Part shown: positions 26,212-34,929 of the stretch, piece after piece
How positions within the stretch are numbered: position 1 is the first letter of the stretch
How the letters are laid out: every line of letters begins with the position of its first letter
Assembly: GCF_050122995.1 (NCBI RefSeq)
Contig: NZ_JBNLIA010000004.1
Coordinates: forward strand, 186,001-250,000
Reading direction: 5' to 3'
Origin: Haloparvum alkalitolerans
GTDB lineage: Archaea > Halobacteriota > Halobacteria > Halobacteriales > Haloferacaceae
Length of the DNA stretch: 64,000 nt
Notes under the pieces: model-generated
Database searches by the model: none
Seen by the model: the letters and a program-made list of their open reading frames with translations, nothing else
What the model was told of the DNA's origin: nothing
Translations under genes and position numbers: made by a program

Positions 26212-27681
26212 CTACGACCCGTTCGATCCCTCGGAGCCCTCGACGCCCATCGCGTCGAAGAGCTTGCGGCGGACCGCCTCCTCGGTGAGCTGGAGCAACG
26301 TGTCGCGGTTCTCGTCACTGGTCTCGATGCCGGTGAAGATGCCGAGCGGGATCTCGACGGACCCCTGCGTAGAGTGGCCGGCCGCGTCGCCCATGTCCTC
26401 GAACGCCTCCTGCAGCACGTTGCCGATGTTGATCCGGATGTCCTTCGAGCGCGCGGAGAGGTAGATCTTCTCGTCGGCGATGCCGAGGACGGCCGTCGTC
26501 GTGATCCCCTCCAGGTTCAGGAGGTGCTGGGCCGCCTGCGCGAGCGCCTCGCGGTCGCGGATGAAGCCGGCCGTCGAGAAGAGGTGGCTCCCCTGCACCT
26601 CGCGGTTCTGGATCGCCTCCGCGAGCACGTCGAGCGTCTCCGGGCTCATCGACGGCGACTCCACCTGTTCGAGCGTGTCGTGGTTCGCGAACGGATGGAG
26701 GTACGCCGCCGCGGTCAGGTCCGCGGGCGTGGTGTCGCGTTTGAAGTCCAGCGTCTCCGCGCGGATGCCGTACAGCAGCGCCGTGGCGACCGCCTCCGAC
26801 GGCGAGAGGTCGAACTCCTGGAGGTACTTCGTGAGGATCGTGGAGGTCGAGGAGACGTTCGTGCGCACGTCGACGAAGCGGGCGTCGACCTCCGCGTCGG
26901 CCTCGTAGTGGTCGATGTAGACGTCGACGTCGGCGTCGATCTCCATTTCCGGCTCGCCGGACTTGGCGTGGTCGACCAAGGCGATCGTCTCGTAGGCGTC
27001 GAGCGGATCGGCCTCCTCGCGCGAGAGCAGGTCGATCCCGAGCAGGTTGACGAACGCGCGGTTCTCCTGATGTCCCACGTCGCCCGTGTAGAGGATGTCC
27101 GCGTCGACGTCGTACGCCTCCGCGATGGCCTGCAGGGCCGTCGCCGAGGCGATTGAGTCCGGGTCGGGGTTGTCGTGGGTCAGGATCGCCAGCCGGCCGT
27201 CGGACTCGCCGGTCTCGCGGAGGATGTCCGCGAGCTGGCGGGCCATGTACTCCAACTCGCCGGTCTCCAGCGAGCGGAGCGCGGAGTCGGCGATCACCGT
27301 CGAGGGGTTGATCACCACGTCCGCGCCCAGGTCGCGGAGTTCGTCCTCGCTGACGGGGTCGGAAGCGCGCACGACCACGTAGTGTTCGCCGCCGCGCTCG
27401 CGGATGGCCTTCACCGCCTCCTTGTTCGCCTCCACGTCCGAGGCGAGGATCAGGATGATGTCGCGGTCCGCGACCGCCTCGCCGACGCCCTCAGCGGCGA
27501 TGTCCTGTACCTGTGCGTTGAGGTCCTGGTCGCGCAGCGCCTCGACTCGGCTCTCGTCGCGGTCCAGTATCAGCACGTCCCGGTCGCGGTCGGTCAGGTC
27601 CTCCGCGACCGCATGGCCCACGCTCCCACACCCGAGTATCGCGTACCGCGTCCGCGATGAACCACCGGAGCCTGCACTCAT
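26212..27681 (-). CDS. DHH family phosphoesterase with N-terminal TrkA_N domain
   Basis: Protein of 489 aa. An N-terminal Rossmann/TrkA_N domain (YAILGCGSVGHAVAEDL, about 13-140) precedes a DHH-DHHA1 phosphoesterase (THDNPDPDSIAS, ALVDHAKSGEPE, YIDHYEAD). Such proteins are common in haloarchaea and may degrade cyclic dinucleotides or short oligonucleotides, with the Rossmann part sensing a nucleotide. The third motif reads DHY instead of DHH. Start placed at MSAGSGGSSRTRY because the frame upstream is unlike the family. Confidence 0.87.
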   Translation of the reverse strand: MSAGSGGSSRTRYAILGCGSVGHAVAEDLTDRDRDVLILDRDESRVEALRDQDLNAQVQDIAAEGVGEAVADRDIILILASDVEANKEAVKAIRERGGEHYVVVRASDPVSEDELRDLGADVVINPSTVIADSALRSLETGELEYMARQLADILRETGESDGRLAILTHDNPDPDSIASATALQAIAEAYDVDADILYTGDVGHQENRAFVNLLGIDLLSREEADPLDAYETIALVDHAKSGEPEMEIDADVDVYIDHYEADAEVDARFVDVRTNVSSTSTILTKYLQEFDLSPSEAVATALLYGIRAETLDFKRDTTPADLTAAAYLHPFANHDTLEQVESPSMSPETLDVLAEAIQNREVQGSHLFSTAGFIRDREALAQAAQHLLNLEGITTTAVLGIADEKIYLSARSKDIRINIGNVLQEAFEDMGDAAGHSTQGSVEIPLGIFTGIETSDENRDTLLQLTEEAVRRKLFDAMGVEGSEGSNGS

Positions 27682-27886
27682 TGGTTGTCGCGTCTCGGGT
27701 CGGCCGACACTTAACAGGCGCGCTTGCGACCCCGACGGCCCCGTATCCGCCGTTGCGAGCGCCCTCCGTTCTGTTTGCCGTGGCGAAGGCGACCGCGGTG
27801 CCGTCCCGCGATGTGGCGTGCGGACCACCCACGCGGGACCGCCAAAAGGAAACGCCTTTTAGGGCGACGCCGGTACGAAGGAGTGA

Positions 27887-27960
27887 GGGCCGGTAGCTCA
27901 GTCAGGGAGAGCGACGGACTCTTAATCCGTCGGTCGGGGGTTCAACTCCCTCCCGGCCCG
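27887..27960 (+). tRNA. tRNA-Lys(CTT)
   Basis: Acceptor GGGCCGG pairs with CCGGCCC before discriminator G at 27960. The D arm GCTCAGTCAGGGAGAGC, an anticodon loop CTCTTAA giving CTT, and the T arm GGGGGTTCAACTCCC are all present. No intron. A box TTTTAG (27857-27862) lies about 27 bp upstream and TTT follows the 3' end. Confidence 0.97.
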
Positions 27961-28059
27961 TTTCTGTCGCCGCGAGCAACGTTCGCGAGCGGCGGCCGTG
28001 TGAGGAGTGGAGGGCGTTGAACCAGAGAGTAAAGCGAGCGAAGCGAGCGGTACGACCGT

Positions 28060-28082
28060 GGTTCAACTCCCCCCCGGCCCGT
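28060..28082 (+). repeat. Second copy of the tRNA-Lys 3' end (att-like)
   Basis: These 23 bp match 27939-27961 (T-loop side plus acceptor strand and the base after the tRNA) with one T-to-C change at 28072. The copy lies 121 bp downstream with no tRNA body attached. Duplicated tRNA 3' ends are the mark left by tyrosine-recombinase elements that integrate in tRNA genes; only 99 bp remain between the copies and no integrase gene is present. Confidence 0.6.
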
Positions 28083-28167
28083 ACACTAATCGTCGAGCGA
28101 CAGCGAGGCCTTTTCCGACCCTTTTTGCCAGCCGCTTCTGAGAAAATTCTGTCACTCGCTTCCGAGG

Positions 28168-28281
28168 CTATGCTGGTTCCGTCTCCAGCGACGCGCCACA
28201 CTCCGGACACTCCTCGTCCATGTCCGTCGCGGGGGCGTCACACGCCGGACAGAACACGCGCTTGCAGCTACGGTCTCCCAT
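28168..28281 (-). CDS. Small zinc-ribbon protein (37 aa)
   Basis: A frame of 37 codons from ATG 28281 encodes a tiny zinc-ribbon-like protein with CPACD and CPECGASLE, two CxxC pairs spaced by 10 residues, plus an extra early Cys. GGAG/T-rich context upstream is not decisive. The paired CPxC motifs and clean start and stop make coding likely. Haloarchaea carry many such micro-proteins, often regulatory. No further function can be given. Confidence 0.65.
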   Translation of the reverse strand: MGDRSCKRVFCPACDAPATDMDEECPECGASLETEPA

Positions 28282-28351
28282 GGGTCATGTTGGCGCGGAA
28301 CGCTTCTGAGCCTTTCGGCGTTCTCGGAGAGATCCCCCGAGTCGCCGACGA

Positions 28352-28795
28352 TCACTCCCCCTGGTCGGTCGCCAGCGCCGCCTCCTTGAGTCGGCGGCCG
28401 CGGTCGGTGGAGACGGTGAGCTCGGGGACCGGCGTCGGGTCGTTGTCGGCGTCGACCGCGACGAAGACGAACGTCGACTCGGTGGTCTGTTCGGTCTCGC
28501 CGGTGCGGGGTTGCTCGCGGAACGCCTGCAGGCGGACGCGGACGCTGGTGCGGCCGGCCTCGTAGACGTACGCGCGGATCACCGCGGTGTCGCCGACGGG
28601 GATGGGGCGCTTGAAGTCCATCCCCTCGATGTTGGCGGTGACGCAGGTCTCGCCCGCGAAGCGCATCGCGGACATCGCGCCCACCTCGTCCATCCACTTC
28701 ATCACGTTGCCCCCGTGGGCGGTGTCGTAGTTGTTCGTGTGGTTGGGCTGGATCCGCGAGCGGTTCTCCAGGTAGGTGTCGACCAGGTCCGTCAT
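28352..28795 (-). CDS. Acyl-CoA thioesterase (hotdog fold)
   Basis: Hotdog-fold thioesterase of the YciA/cytosolic acyl-CoA hydrolase type, 147 aa. PNHTNNYDTAHGGNVMKWMDEVGAM is the family signature with the Gly-Gly and Asp of the active site. It would hydrolyse acyl-CoA in the cytoplasm. Divergent from the MFS gene. The chain is of normal single-domain length. Confidence 0.9.
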   Translation of the reverse strand: MTDLVDTYLENRSRIQPNHTNNYDTAHGGNVMKWMDEVGAMSAMRFAGETCVTANIEGMDFKRPIPVGDTAVIRAYVYEAGRTSVRVRLQAFREQPRTGETEQTTESTFVFVAVDADNDPTPVPELTVSTDRGRRLKEAALATDQGE

Positions 28796-28946
28796 GGTCG
28801 ATGGTCGCGGCCGGCCGCCTTGAGCGTTGGCCGTGCGGCGCTCCGGCGGCGTCGGTCGATGGTCGCGGCCGCGGCTCTCGGACGCCGACCGGGCGCTCCG
28901 CTTTCGAACCGAAACCCCTTTTCAGGCGCCCGTCGCCGGTTGGGAC

Positions 28947-30230
28947 GTGACCGACCGCGACGACCGGTTGCAGTTCTACGCGCTCTACCTGACTCGCTTC
29001 GCGGAGGGATTCGGGTTCGTCACGCTGCTGACGCTGCTGCCGACCTACATCAACACGCTCGACCCGCAGGCGACGACGGTCCTCGGCGTCACCATCAGCG
29101 CCGGGTTCGTCATCGGGCTCTACACGACCGGCTTCACGTTCGCGCAGACGGTCGCCGTCGTCCCGCTGGCGTGGGCCGGCGACCGCTTCGACAAGCGCTC
29201 GGTGCTGCTGTGGACGCTCGGGGTCGGCGCGGCCGTCTACGCGCTGTTCCCGGTCGTCGACTCCTCGCTCTCCTTTATCCTCGTCAGGGCCTTGCAGGGC
29301 GTCGCCGTCACCGGCGCGGGCCTGATGAGCCTCTCGCTGGTGGGCCAGATCGCGGACGTGGGAACGCGCGCGCACCACATCGGCCGCGCCAACGCCGCGT
29401 CCTTCGCCGCCTCGATCCTCGGCTCGCTGTCGGCCGGCGCCATCTACGACGCCCTCGGCTTCGACCCCATCTTCACGCTCATCGTCGCGATGATGGCGGT
29501 CGCGTGGGCCGGCCTCTACGTCTACCTCGACGCCGACGAGACCCGCGTCGAGGGGTTCCCGTTCAGCGACCTCGCGCTCAACCGCAAGCTGTTGACGATC
29601 ACGAGCTTCCGGTTCCAGTACGCGTTCGCGGTGACGATGGTCCGGACGTGGATCCCCATCTACGCGGGGACGACGATGGCCGCCGGCGGGCTCGGCGTCG
29701 CGGGCCTCGCGGTCGCGGTCACCGTCGCGATGGAGAAGGGGACCAACATGGTCGGCCAGCTGTTCACCGGCCGGCTCTCGGACGACCACGGCCGCGCCCT
29801 GTTCGTCTTCTGTGGCGGCGGCGGGTACGGCCTCGTCGCGCTCGCCATTCCCTTCGCGCCGGAGGTCGGCGCCGCGCTCGGCGTCCCCGCCTCGCTCCCG
29901 CTTCTGGGCGAGACGCCGCCCGCCTACCTCCCGCTCGTGGGGCTCTCGGGGCTGCTGGGCGTGGTCGACTCCTTCCGCGAGCCGGCCAGCATGGCGCTGT
30001 TCGCGGACGAGGGAACCGACGACGGCGGCGTCGCCTCCAGCTTCGGCATCCGAGAACTGGTCTGGCGGCCGGGGTCGGTCGTCGGCCCGATGCTCGCCGG
30101 GTGGCTCATGGTCGAGGTGAGCATGGACTCGGTGTTCTACGTCGGCGGCGCGTTCGCGATCACCGGGGTGCTCGCGTTCCTCGCCATCCTCCTCAACGAC
30201 TACGGACGGCGCGCGCTGACGGCGTGGTGA
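28947..30230 (+). CDS. Major facilitator superfamily transporter
   Basis: Secondary transporter, 427 aa, about 12 membrane helices in two six-helix halves. The loop after helix 2 (AWAGDRFDKRSVLLWTLG) is the MFS motif A, and GRLSDDHGRALFVF repeats it in the second half. GTG 28947 is chosen because a box CCCTTTTC (28917-28924) lies about 26 bp ahead and the protein then begins VTDRDDRLQFYALYL. The substrate cannot be predicted. Confidence 0.87.
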   Translation: MTDRDDRLQFYALYLTRFAEGFGFVTLLTLLPTYINTLDPQATTVLGVTISAGFVIGLYTTGFTFAQTVAVVPLAWAGDRFDKRSVLLWTLGVGAAVYALFPVVDSSLSFILVRALQGVAVTGAGLMSLSLVGQIADVGTRAHHIGRANAASFAASILGSLSAGAIYDALGFDPIFTLIVAMMAVAWAGLYVYLDADETRVEGFPFSDLALNRKLLTITSFRFQYAFAVTMVRTWIPIYAGTTMAAGGLGVAGLAVAVTVAMEKGTNMVGQLFTGRLSDDHGRALFVFCGGGGYGLVALAIPFAPEVGAALGVPASLPLLGETPPAYLPLVGLSGLLGVVDSFREPASMALFADEGTDDGGVASSFGIRELVWRPGSVVGPMLAGWLMVEVSMDSVFYVGGAFAITGVLAFLAILLNDYGRRALTAW

Positions 30231-30279
30231 GCGCGCGGCTCGGACCATCCGCGCGGTGAGCGGCGCCCGGCCGCTCCGT

Positions 30280-30295
30280 CGGCGGGACTCCGCCG
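30280..30295. terminator. Hairpin at MFS/methyltransferase convergent junction
   Basis: CGGCGG (30280-30285) and CCGCCG (30290-30295) form a 6-bp stem with a GACT loop directly before the stop codon of the convergent methyltransferase gene. The role as terminator is inferred from position. Confidence 0.35.
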
Positions 30296-30297
30296 GT

Positions 30298-31035
30298 TCA
30301 GGCGTCCCGCTTCGCCAGCGCCGCCCGGTAGTGGTGGGTGCTCTCGCCGTCGCCGCGGCGCACGTCCGCGACCGCCCACGCGGTTCCGACCGCCGCCTCC
30401 CGCAGTTTCTCGGGCGCGAACAGCCGGAAGACGAGCGCGGGGTCGGCGTCGCCCTCGTACTCGAACCACATGACGCGGCGACCGACCCCCGGCTCGGGGT
30501 CCGCGCGGTAGCCGAGCAGTTCGCGCGTCGCCTCGTACTCCGGGTCGTAGCAGTCGACCACCGCGGTCGCGTCGCTCGTCGTCACGTGCGCGAGGTCGCC
30601 GAGAAACTTCCGGAGCGCGCGCTGTGAGGGCGCCAGCCCGAGCTGGGTCCCGTTGGCCAGCGCCGAGCCGAACCGGTCGGCCGGGAACTGCGCGGGGAGG
30701 TCGAACATGTCGCCCTCGCGAGCGTCCCGGACGCCGCGCTCGCGCATCGTCTCCACGAGGGCGGGGCTCGGCTCGACCGCGACCGTCTCGAACCGCTCCT
30801 GATAGTAGCGCGCGTGGCGCCCGGCCCCCGCCCCGAGGTCGACGAGCGGTCCCCGAAGCCGGTCGTCGAGCCACCGCTGGCCGGGGTCGTCGGGGTCCGG
30901 CGGCGTGAAGTAGAACGCCTCGACGGGGTGCTCGCGCGTCTCGTCGCCGTCGCGGTGGATCAGGGGCGCGTCGCGCTCGCCGCGGCCGTGGTCGCGGATG
31001 GCGCGGCCGAACGCGTCGGGGCCGACGTGCGGCAT
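30298..31035 (-). CDS. SAM-dependent methyltransferase
   Basis: Class I methyltransferase, 245 aa. LVDLGAGAGRHARYY is the SAM-binding motif I, followed by VAVEPSPALVETM (acidic residue binding ribose) and ATAVVDCYDPEY at the motif IV position. The target is unknown. Start chosen at MPHVGPDAFG. The gene lies upstream of, and convergent with, the MFS gene. Confidence 0.85.
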   Translation of the reverse strand: MPHVGPDAFGRAIRDHGRGERDAPLIHRDGDETREHPVEAFYFTPPDPDDPGQRWLDDRLRGPLVDLGAGAGRHARYYQERFETVAVEPSPALVETMRERGVRDAREGDMFDLPAQFPADRFGSALANGTQLGLAPSQRALRKFLGDLAHVTTSDATAVVDCYDPEYEATRELLGYRADPEPGVGRRVMWFEYEGDADPALVFRLFAPEKLREAAVGTAWAVADVRRGDGESTHHYRAALAKRDA

Positions 31036-31171
31036 GTCGGAGGCGTCGCCGTCCGCGGCCAAAAGGCTGCGTGAGAGGCGGTACCGAGACGCAGTGGCGC
31101 TACCGAGGACTGAGCGGCCGCTCGCCGATCGGAAGTCCACGCGAGAGAACGGTCGAGAACGCCGGCCGCGT

Positions 31172-31489
31172 TCAGGCCGAGCCGTCGACGAACTGTTCGG
31201 GGCCCTCGTAGAACCAGTAGCCGGCCTCGCGCATCGCGCGGCCGAGTTCCTGGTGGAACTCCACGAAGTCGGCGAACTCTTCCTGTTCGACGTGCTCGAA
31301 GATCTCCTCGACGGAGACGACCGTCTCGTAGTCGATCCGGATGGGGTGGTCCCCGAACTCCTCGACGTAGTCGGCCGCCGAGAGCGGGAAGTCCTCCTCT
31401 TCGTCGATCTTCTTCGCGAGCACCGCGTGACCGTAATTCCGCATGCCCTCGCTCCCCTGCTCGCCGTCGGGGTCGTGTGGCCAGTCCAT
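31172..31489 (-). CDS. Haloarchaeal conserved protein (DUF5785-like)
   Basis: Protein of 105 aa starting MDWPHDPDGEQGSEGMRNYG, rich in Glu and Asp, predicted soluble and helical with SVEEIFEHVEQEEFADFVEFH. I associate this start with a haloarchaeal family of unknown function (DUF5785), from memory. No catalytic motif is visible. The end has YWFYEGPEQF. Confidence 0.75.
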   Translation of the reverse strand: MDWPHDPDGEQGSEGMRNYGHAVLAKKIDEEEDFPLSAADYVEEFGDHPIRIDYETVVSVEEIFEHVEQEEFADFVEFHQELGRAMREAGYWFYEGPEQFVDGSA

Positions 31490-31539
31490 ACTCGAGGTTC
31501 GCGAGCGGGTGGGATAGTCGTTACGTTCCCCGTCACGCC

Positions 31540-32067
31540 TCACCACGGCCCGTCGTAGTTCACCCGCGGCCGGTCCGCGTCGAGGCCGAGTTCGCGCAGC
31601 GTCGCGGTCGCGTTCTGGACCGGACCGGGCGCCGGCCTGTCGAGCGCGTCGCCGGCCGCCTCCCGGAACCGGACCGTCCAGTCGCCGTCGACCACGACCG
31701 CGGCCCGTCGCGGGACGTCGGTGTGCCCCTCCCACGCGTCCGCGAGCAGGCCGTAGGAGGCCGCGACGCGCCCGCTCTCGTCCATCGCGAGCGGGAAGGG
31801 CAGCTCGAACCGGTCGGCGTATGCGACGCCGGCGTACAGCGAGTCGCCGCGCACGCCGACCACCGACAGGCCGTCGACGGCGGCCCATCCCGCGTCCCGC
31901 ATGCCGCACAGCTCCGCGGTGCAGGTCGGCACGAAGTCGGCCGGGTAGAAGTAGATCAGGACGGCCTCGCTCGCCTCGACGCGCCGGAACAGCTCGAACT
32001 CGACCGCCGTTCCGTCGGCGACCGCGGGCGCGATGAAGTCCGGGGCCTTGTTCCCGACGGTGACCAT
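31540..32067 (-). CDS. Peroxiredoxin, BCP-like
   Basis: Thioredoxin-fold peroxidase, 175 aa. YFYPADFVPTCTAELCGMRD gives peroxidatic Cys49 and a second Cys54 five residues on, the spacing used by atypical 2-Cys BCP peroxiredoxins. It would reduce hydroperoxides with electrons from thioredoxin. It differs from the single-Cys paralogue at 6068-6547. No membrane segment. Confidence 0.85.
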   Translation of the reverse strand: MVTVGNKAPDFIAPAVADGTAVEFELFRRVEASEAVLIYFYPADFVPTCTAELCGMRDAGWAAVDGLSVVGVRGDSLYAGVAYADRFELPFPLAMDESGRVAASYGLLADAWEGHTDVPRRAAVVVDGDWTVRFREAAGDALDRPAPGPVQNATATLRELGLDADRPRVNYDGPW

Positions 32068-32121
32068 GCTCGGCGGTCGCGGCGCCGAGACAAAAGGTGT
32101 GGGGTCGGCCGCGGCGCCGCC

Positions 32122-33921
32122 TCAGAGGATCGTCCCGTGTTTCTTGTCGGGCAGGTCCTTCTCCACGTCCGCGTAGAAGTCGAAGCGGGCGGCGAGTTCG
32201 GCGCGCAGTTCCGAGGGCGGAACGATCTCGTCGATGACGACCTCGCTGGCCATCCGGTGGACGTCGATGTCGCGGCGGTACTCCTCGCGGAGTTCCTGCT
32301 CGCGCTCCGCGCGCTCCTCGGGGTCGTCGATCGCGTCGAGCTTGTTGGCGTACACCGCGTTGATCGCGGCCTCCGGACCCATAATTCCGATCTCCCCCGA
32401 GGGGAGCCCGATGACACTCTCGGGGTCGTAGGCCGGCCCGCCCATCGCGTAGATCCCCGCGCCGTACGCCTTCCGGACGACGACGGTCTGCTTCGGGACG
32501 GTCGCGGAGGAGGTGGCGTAGATCATCTTCTTCCCCTTCTCGAGGATGGCGTCCTTCTCGACCTGCGAGCCGGCCATGAAGCCGGGCGTGTCACAGAGGT
32601 ACAGCAGGGGGATCTCGTAGGCGTCACAGGTCCAGATGAACTCCGCGGCCTTCTCGGCGGCGTCCGGGAAGATGGCCCCCGAGCGCTCGGTCGGCTGGTT
32701 GGCGACGACGCCGACCGGGCGGCCGTCGATCCGACAGAAGGCGGTGACGATCTCCTTGCCGTACGACCCCTTCAGCTCGAAGACGGACTCCGCATCCGCG
32801 ATCCGGTCGAGCAGGTCGTGCACGTCGTAGGCGCGGTTCGGCGATTCGGGGATCAGCTCGTCGATTCCCTCGGGCGAGAACTTCGGCGGCTTCGTCTCGG
32901 CCCGCGGCGGCTTCTCGCCGGCCTGGTCGGGGAGGTAGGTGATCAGCTCGGAGACGAGTTCGCGGGCGTGCTCCTCGTCGCGGGCGACGAGGTCGGCGGA
33001 ACCGGACTCCTCGGCGTGAATCCGCGGCCCGCCGAGGTCGGCCATCTCGATCTCCTCGCCGGTGACCATCTTCACCATCCGCGGGGAGGCGATCGCCATC
33101 GCGGACATCCCCTCGACCATGACGGTGAAGTCCGCGAAGACGGGGGTGTACGCCGCGCCCGCGATGCAGGGGCCGTAGAGCACGCAGATCTGCGGGACGT
33201 AGCCCGACAGCATCGAGTGGTTGTAGTAGTACTTCCCGATCCCCTCGCGGTTGGCGAAGAAGCCGGTCTGCTGGTCGATCCGGCCGCCCGAGGAGTCCAT
33301 CAGGTACAGCACCGGCTTCCCCGTCTTGAGCGCGCGCTGTTGCATCCGCAGGAACTTCTCGACGCCCTTCGCGGCCATCGACCCCGCCTTCACGGTGAAG
33401 TCGTTGGCCATGAAGTGGACGTCGCGGCCCTCGAACTCCGCGGCGCCGGTCAGCAGGCCGTCGCCGGGGACGCGGTCGCCCTCGTCGTACTCGTCGCCGT
33501 CGGGCGAGCTGGGGTGCCAGTCGTCGAAGGCGGCGAACTTCCCGTCCTCGAACCGCAGGCCGGTGGGCGCCCCCTCGGAGGCGGCCGCGTCGCCCGGTCC
33601 GCCCGTCCCGCCCTCGCCGCCGAACCAGAGGTCCAGCCGGTCGCGGACGAACAGTTTCCCCTGCTCGGGGAGCCGCTCTTTGTACTTCTCGGGACCGCCC
33701 TGCAGGATGTCGTCGATCTCCGCCTGCAGGTCCCGCTCGCGGTCGGTCGGACCGCGGCCGTCGTCGAGGGGGTACTCCGGCTCGCTCGGCGCGGCGGTCG
33801 CGGCGGGGTCGGCCGCCTCGCCGACGTACACCTCGACGTCGGCGCCGAGGTGGTCGGCCAGCGACTGCGCGATGGCGGCCGCCTCGTCCGCGGTCGCGCC
33901 CTCGCCTACGTGCACCTTCAT
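32122..33921 (-). CDS. Acyl-CoA carboxylase carboxyltransferase subunit with extra N-terminal segment
   Basis: Carboxyltransferase beta subunit of a biotin-dependent acyl-CoA (acetyl/propionyl-CoA) carboxylase, 599 aa. The two crotonase-fold halves are seen in LMDSSGGRIDQQTG, CIAGAAYTPVFADF and, in the second half, DTPGFMAGSQVEKDAILEKGKKM. Residues 1-35 (MKVHVGEGATADEAAAIAQSL...) are not part of the usual subunit and look like actinobacterial AccE epsilon subunits. ATG 33921 precedes this segment. The biotin carboxylase subunit is not in the window. Substrate specificity is undecided. Confidence 0.88.
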   Translation of the reverse strand: MKVHVGEGATADEAAAIAQSLADHLGADVEVYVGEAADPAATAAPSEPEYPLDDGRGPTDRERDLQAEIDDILQGGPEKYKERLPEQGKLFVRDRLDLWFGGEGGTGGPGDAAASEGAPTGLRFEDGKFAAFDDWHPSSPDGDEYDEGDRVPGDGLLTGAAEFEGRDVHFMANDFTVKAGSMAAKGVEKFLRMQQRALKTGKPVLYLMDSSGGRIDQQTGFFANREGIGKYYYNHSMLSGYVPQICVLYGPCIAGAAYTPVFADFTVMVEGMSAMAIASPRMVKMVTGEEIEMADLGGPRIHAEESGSADLVARDEEHARELVSELITYLPDQAGEKPPRAETKPPKFSPEGIDELIPESPNRAYDVHDLLDRIADAESVFELKGSYGKEIVTAFCRIDGRPVGVVANQPTERSGAIFPDAAEKAAEFIWTCDAYEIPLLYLCDTPGFMAGSQVEKDAILEKGKKMIYATSSATVPKQTVVVRKAYGAGIYAMGGPAYDPESVIGLPSGEIGIMGPEAAINAVYANKLDAIDDPEERAEREQELREEYRRDIDVHRMASEVVIDEIVPPSELRAELAARFDFYADVEKDLPDKKHGTIL

Positions 33922-34011
33922 GCGCGCAAAATTTGTGCCGGATCGCAAATGGTTTTCCATGCACGACCGCGGGCTCGGGGATACCGACCGCCGCGAGTAC
34001 CGGCGGACCGC

Positions 34012-34929
34012 CTACCCGAGCGCCGCTTCCAGCCGGTCGATCAGGGCTTCGTTGCCGACGTGGAGCGGGACGCGCTCGTGGAGGTCCCCGGCCGGCACCT
34101 CGAGGACCGACCGCTCGCCGTCCGAGGAGGCGCCGCCGGCCCGCTCGACCACGTAGGCGATCGGGTTCGCCTCGAACTGGAGCCGGAGCTTCCCGTCCGG
34201 CGCGTCCGCGAGCGCCGGATACGCGAAGACTCCGCCGTAGGTGAGCACCTGGTTCACGTCGCCGACCATCGCACCGCCGTACCGGAGCTTGAGGTCCTCC
34301 TCGACCCCGCGGGCGAACGCGCGGAAGTCGTCGGGCCAGTCCGGCACGCGCCCGCCGAAGCCGTAGACGGTGGGTCGTTCCGGGAGCGTCAGGTCCGCCG
34401 TTACGACCTCGCGGGAGACGCCGGACGCGGGCGTGGCGCCCGCGTCGGTCGCGGCGTCCGCGCCCGCGCCGTTGCCGATCACCTCCTCGCGCACGCCCGT
34501 CTCGGTCGCCACGACCATCGTGGTGATCGGGCCGTAGAGCACGAACCCGGCGCCGACGAGCGCGGTGCCGGGCGCCGGGAGCGGGGCGTCGTAGACGCCG
34601 ACGACGGTCCCCATCGCGTTGTTCGACTTGAGGTTCGAGGAGCCGTCGAGGGGGTCGACCGCGACGCTGAGCCCCTCGCCGCAGTCGACCGGCTCCGGGC
34701 GCTCCTCGCTGGCGTAGGTCCCGACGCCGTCGACGGCGGCGATCCGTTCCGCCAGCAGGTCGTCGGCGTACTCGTCGGCCGCCAGCACCGATTCGCCGGA
34801 GGGGTTCTCGGTCCCGCTCTCGACGCGGCGGCCGGGGAGCGCGGCGCGGACCTCGGGAGCGGTTTCGGCGACCGCGTCGAAGACGGCCTCGACGACGCGC
34901 TCGCGGTCGGGGACGACGTCCTCCCCCAT
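34012..34929 (-). CDS. fbp: Fructose-1,6-bisphosphatase (class I-like)
   Basis: Mg-dependent sugar phosphatase, 305 aa. YASEERPEPVD (metal Glu), AVDPLDGSSNLKSNN (metal Asp pair and substrate loop) and RYGGAMVGDVNQVLTYGG and QFEANPIAYVVERAGG of the C-terminal half mark a class I FBPase, which converts fructose-1,6-bisphosphate to fructose-6-phosphate in gluconeogenesis. Its ATG overlaps the stop of the aldolase gene by one base (TGATG), so the two are translated together. Confidence 0.93.
   Translation of the reverse strand: MGEDVVPDRERVVEAVFDAVAETAPEVRAALPGRRVESGTENPSGESVLAADEYADDLLAERIAAVDGVGTYASEERPEPVDCGEGLSVAVDPLDGSSNLKSNNAMGTVVGVYDAPLPAPGTALVGAGFVLYGPITTMVVATETGVREEVIGNGAGADAATDAGATPASGVSREVVTADLTLPERPTVYGFGGRVPDWPDDFRAFARGVEEDLKLRYGGAMVGDVNQVLTYGGVFAYPALADAPDGKLRLQFEANPIAYVVERAGGASSDGERSVLEVPAGDLHERVPLHVGNEALIDRLEAALG

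Noticed and set aside
27962..28081. A second, complete tRNA after tRNA-Lys
   Set aside because: Only the T-loop side and acceptor strand are present; there is no anticodon arm or matching 5' acceptor.
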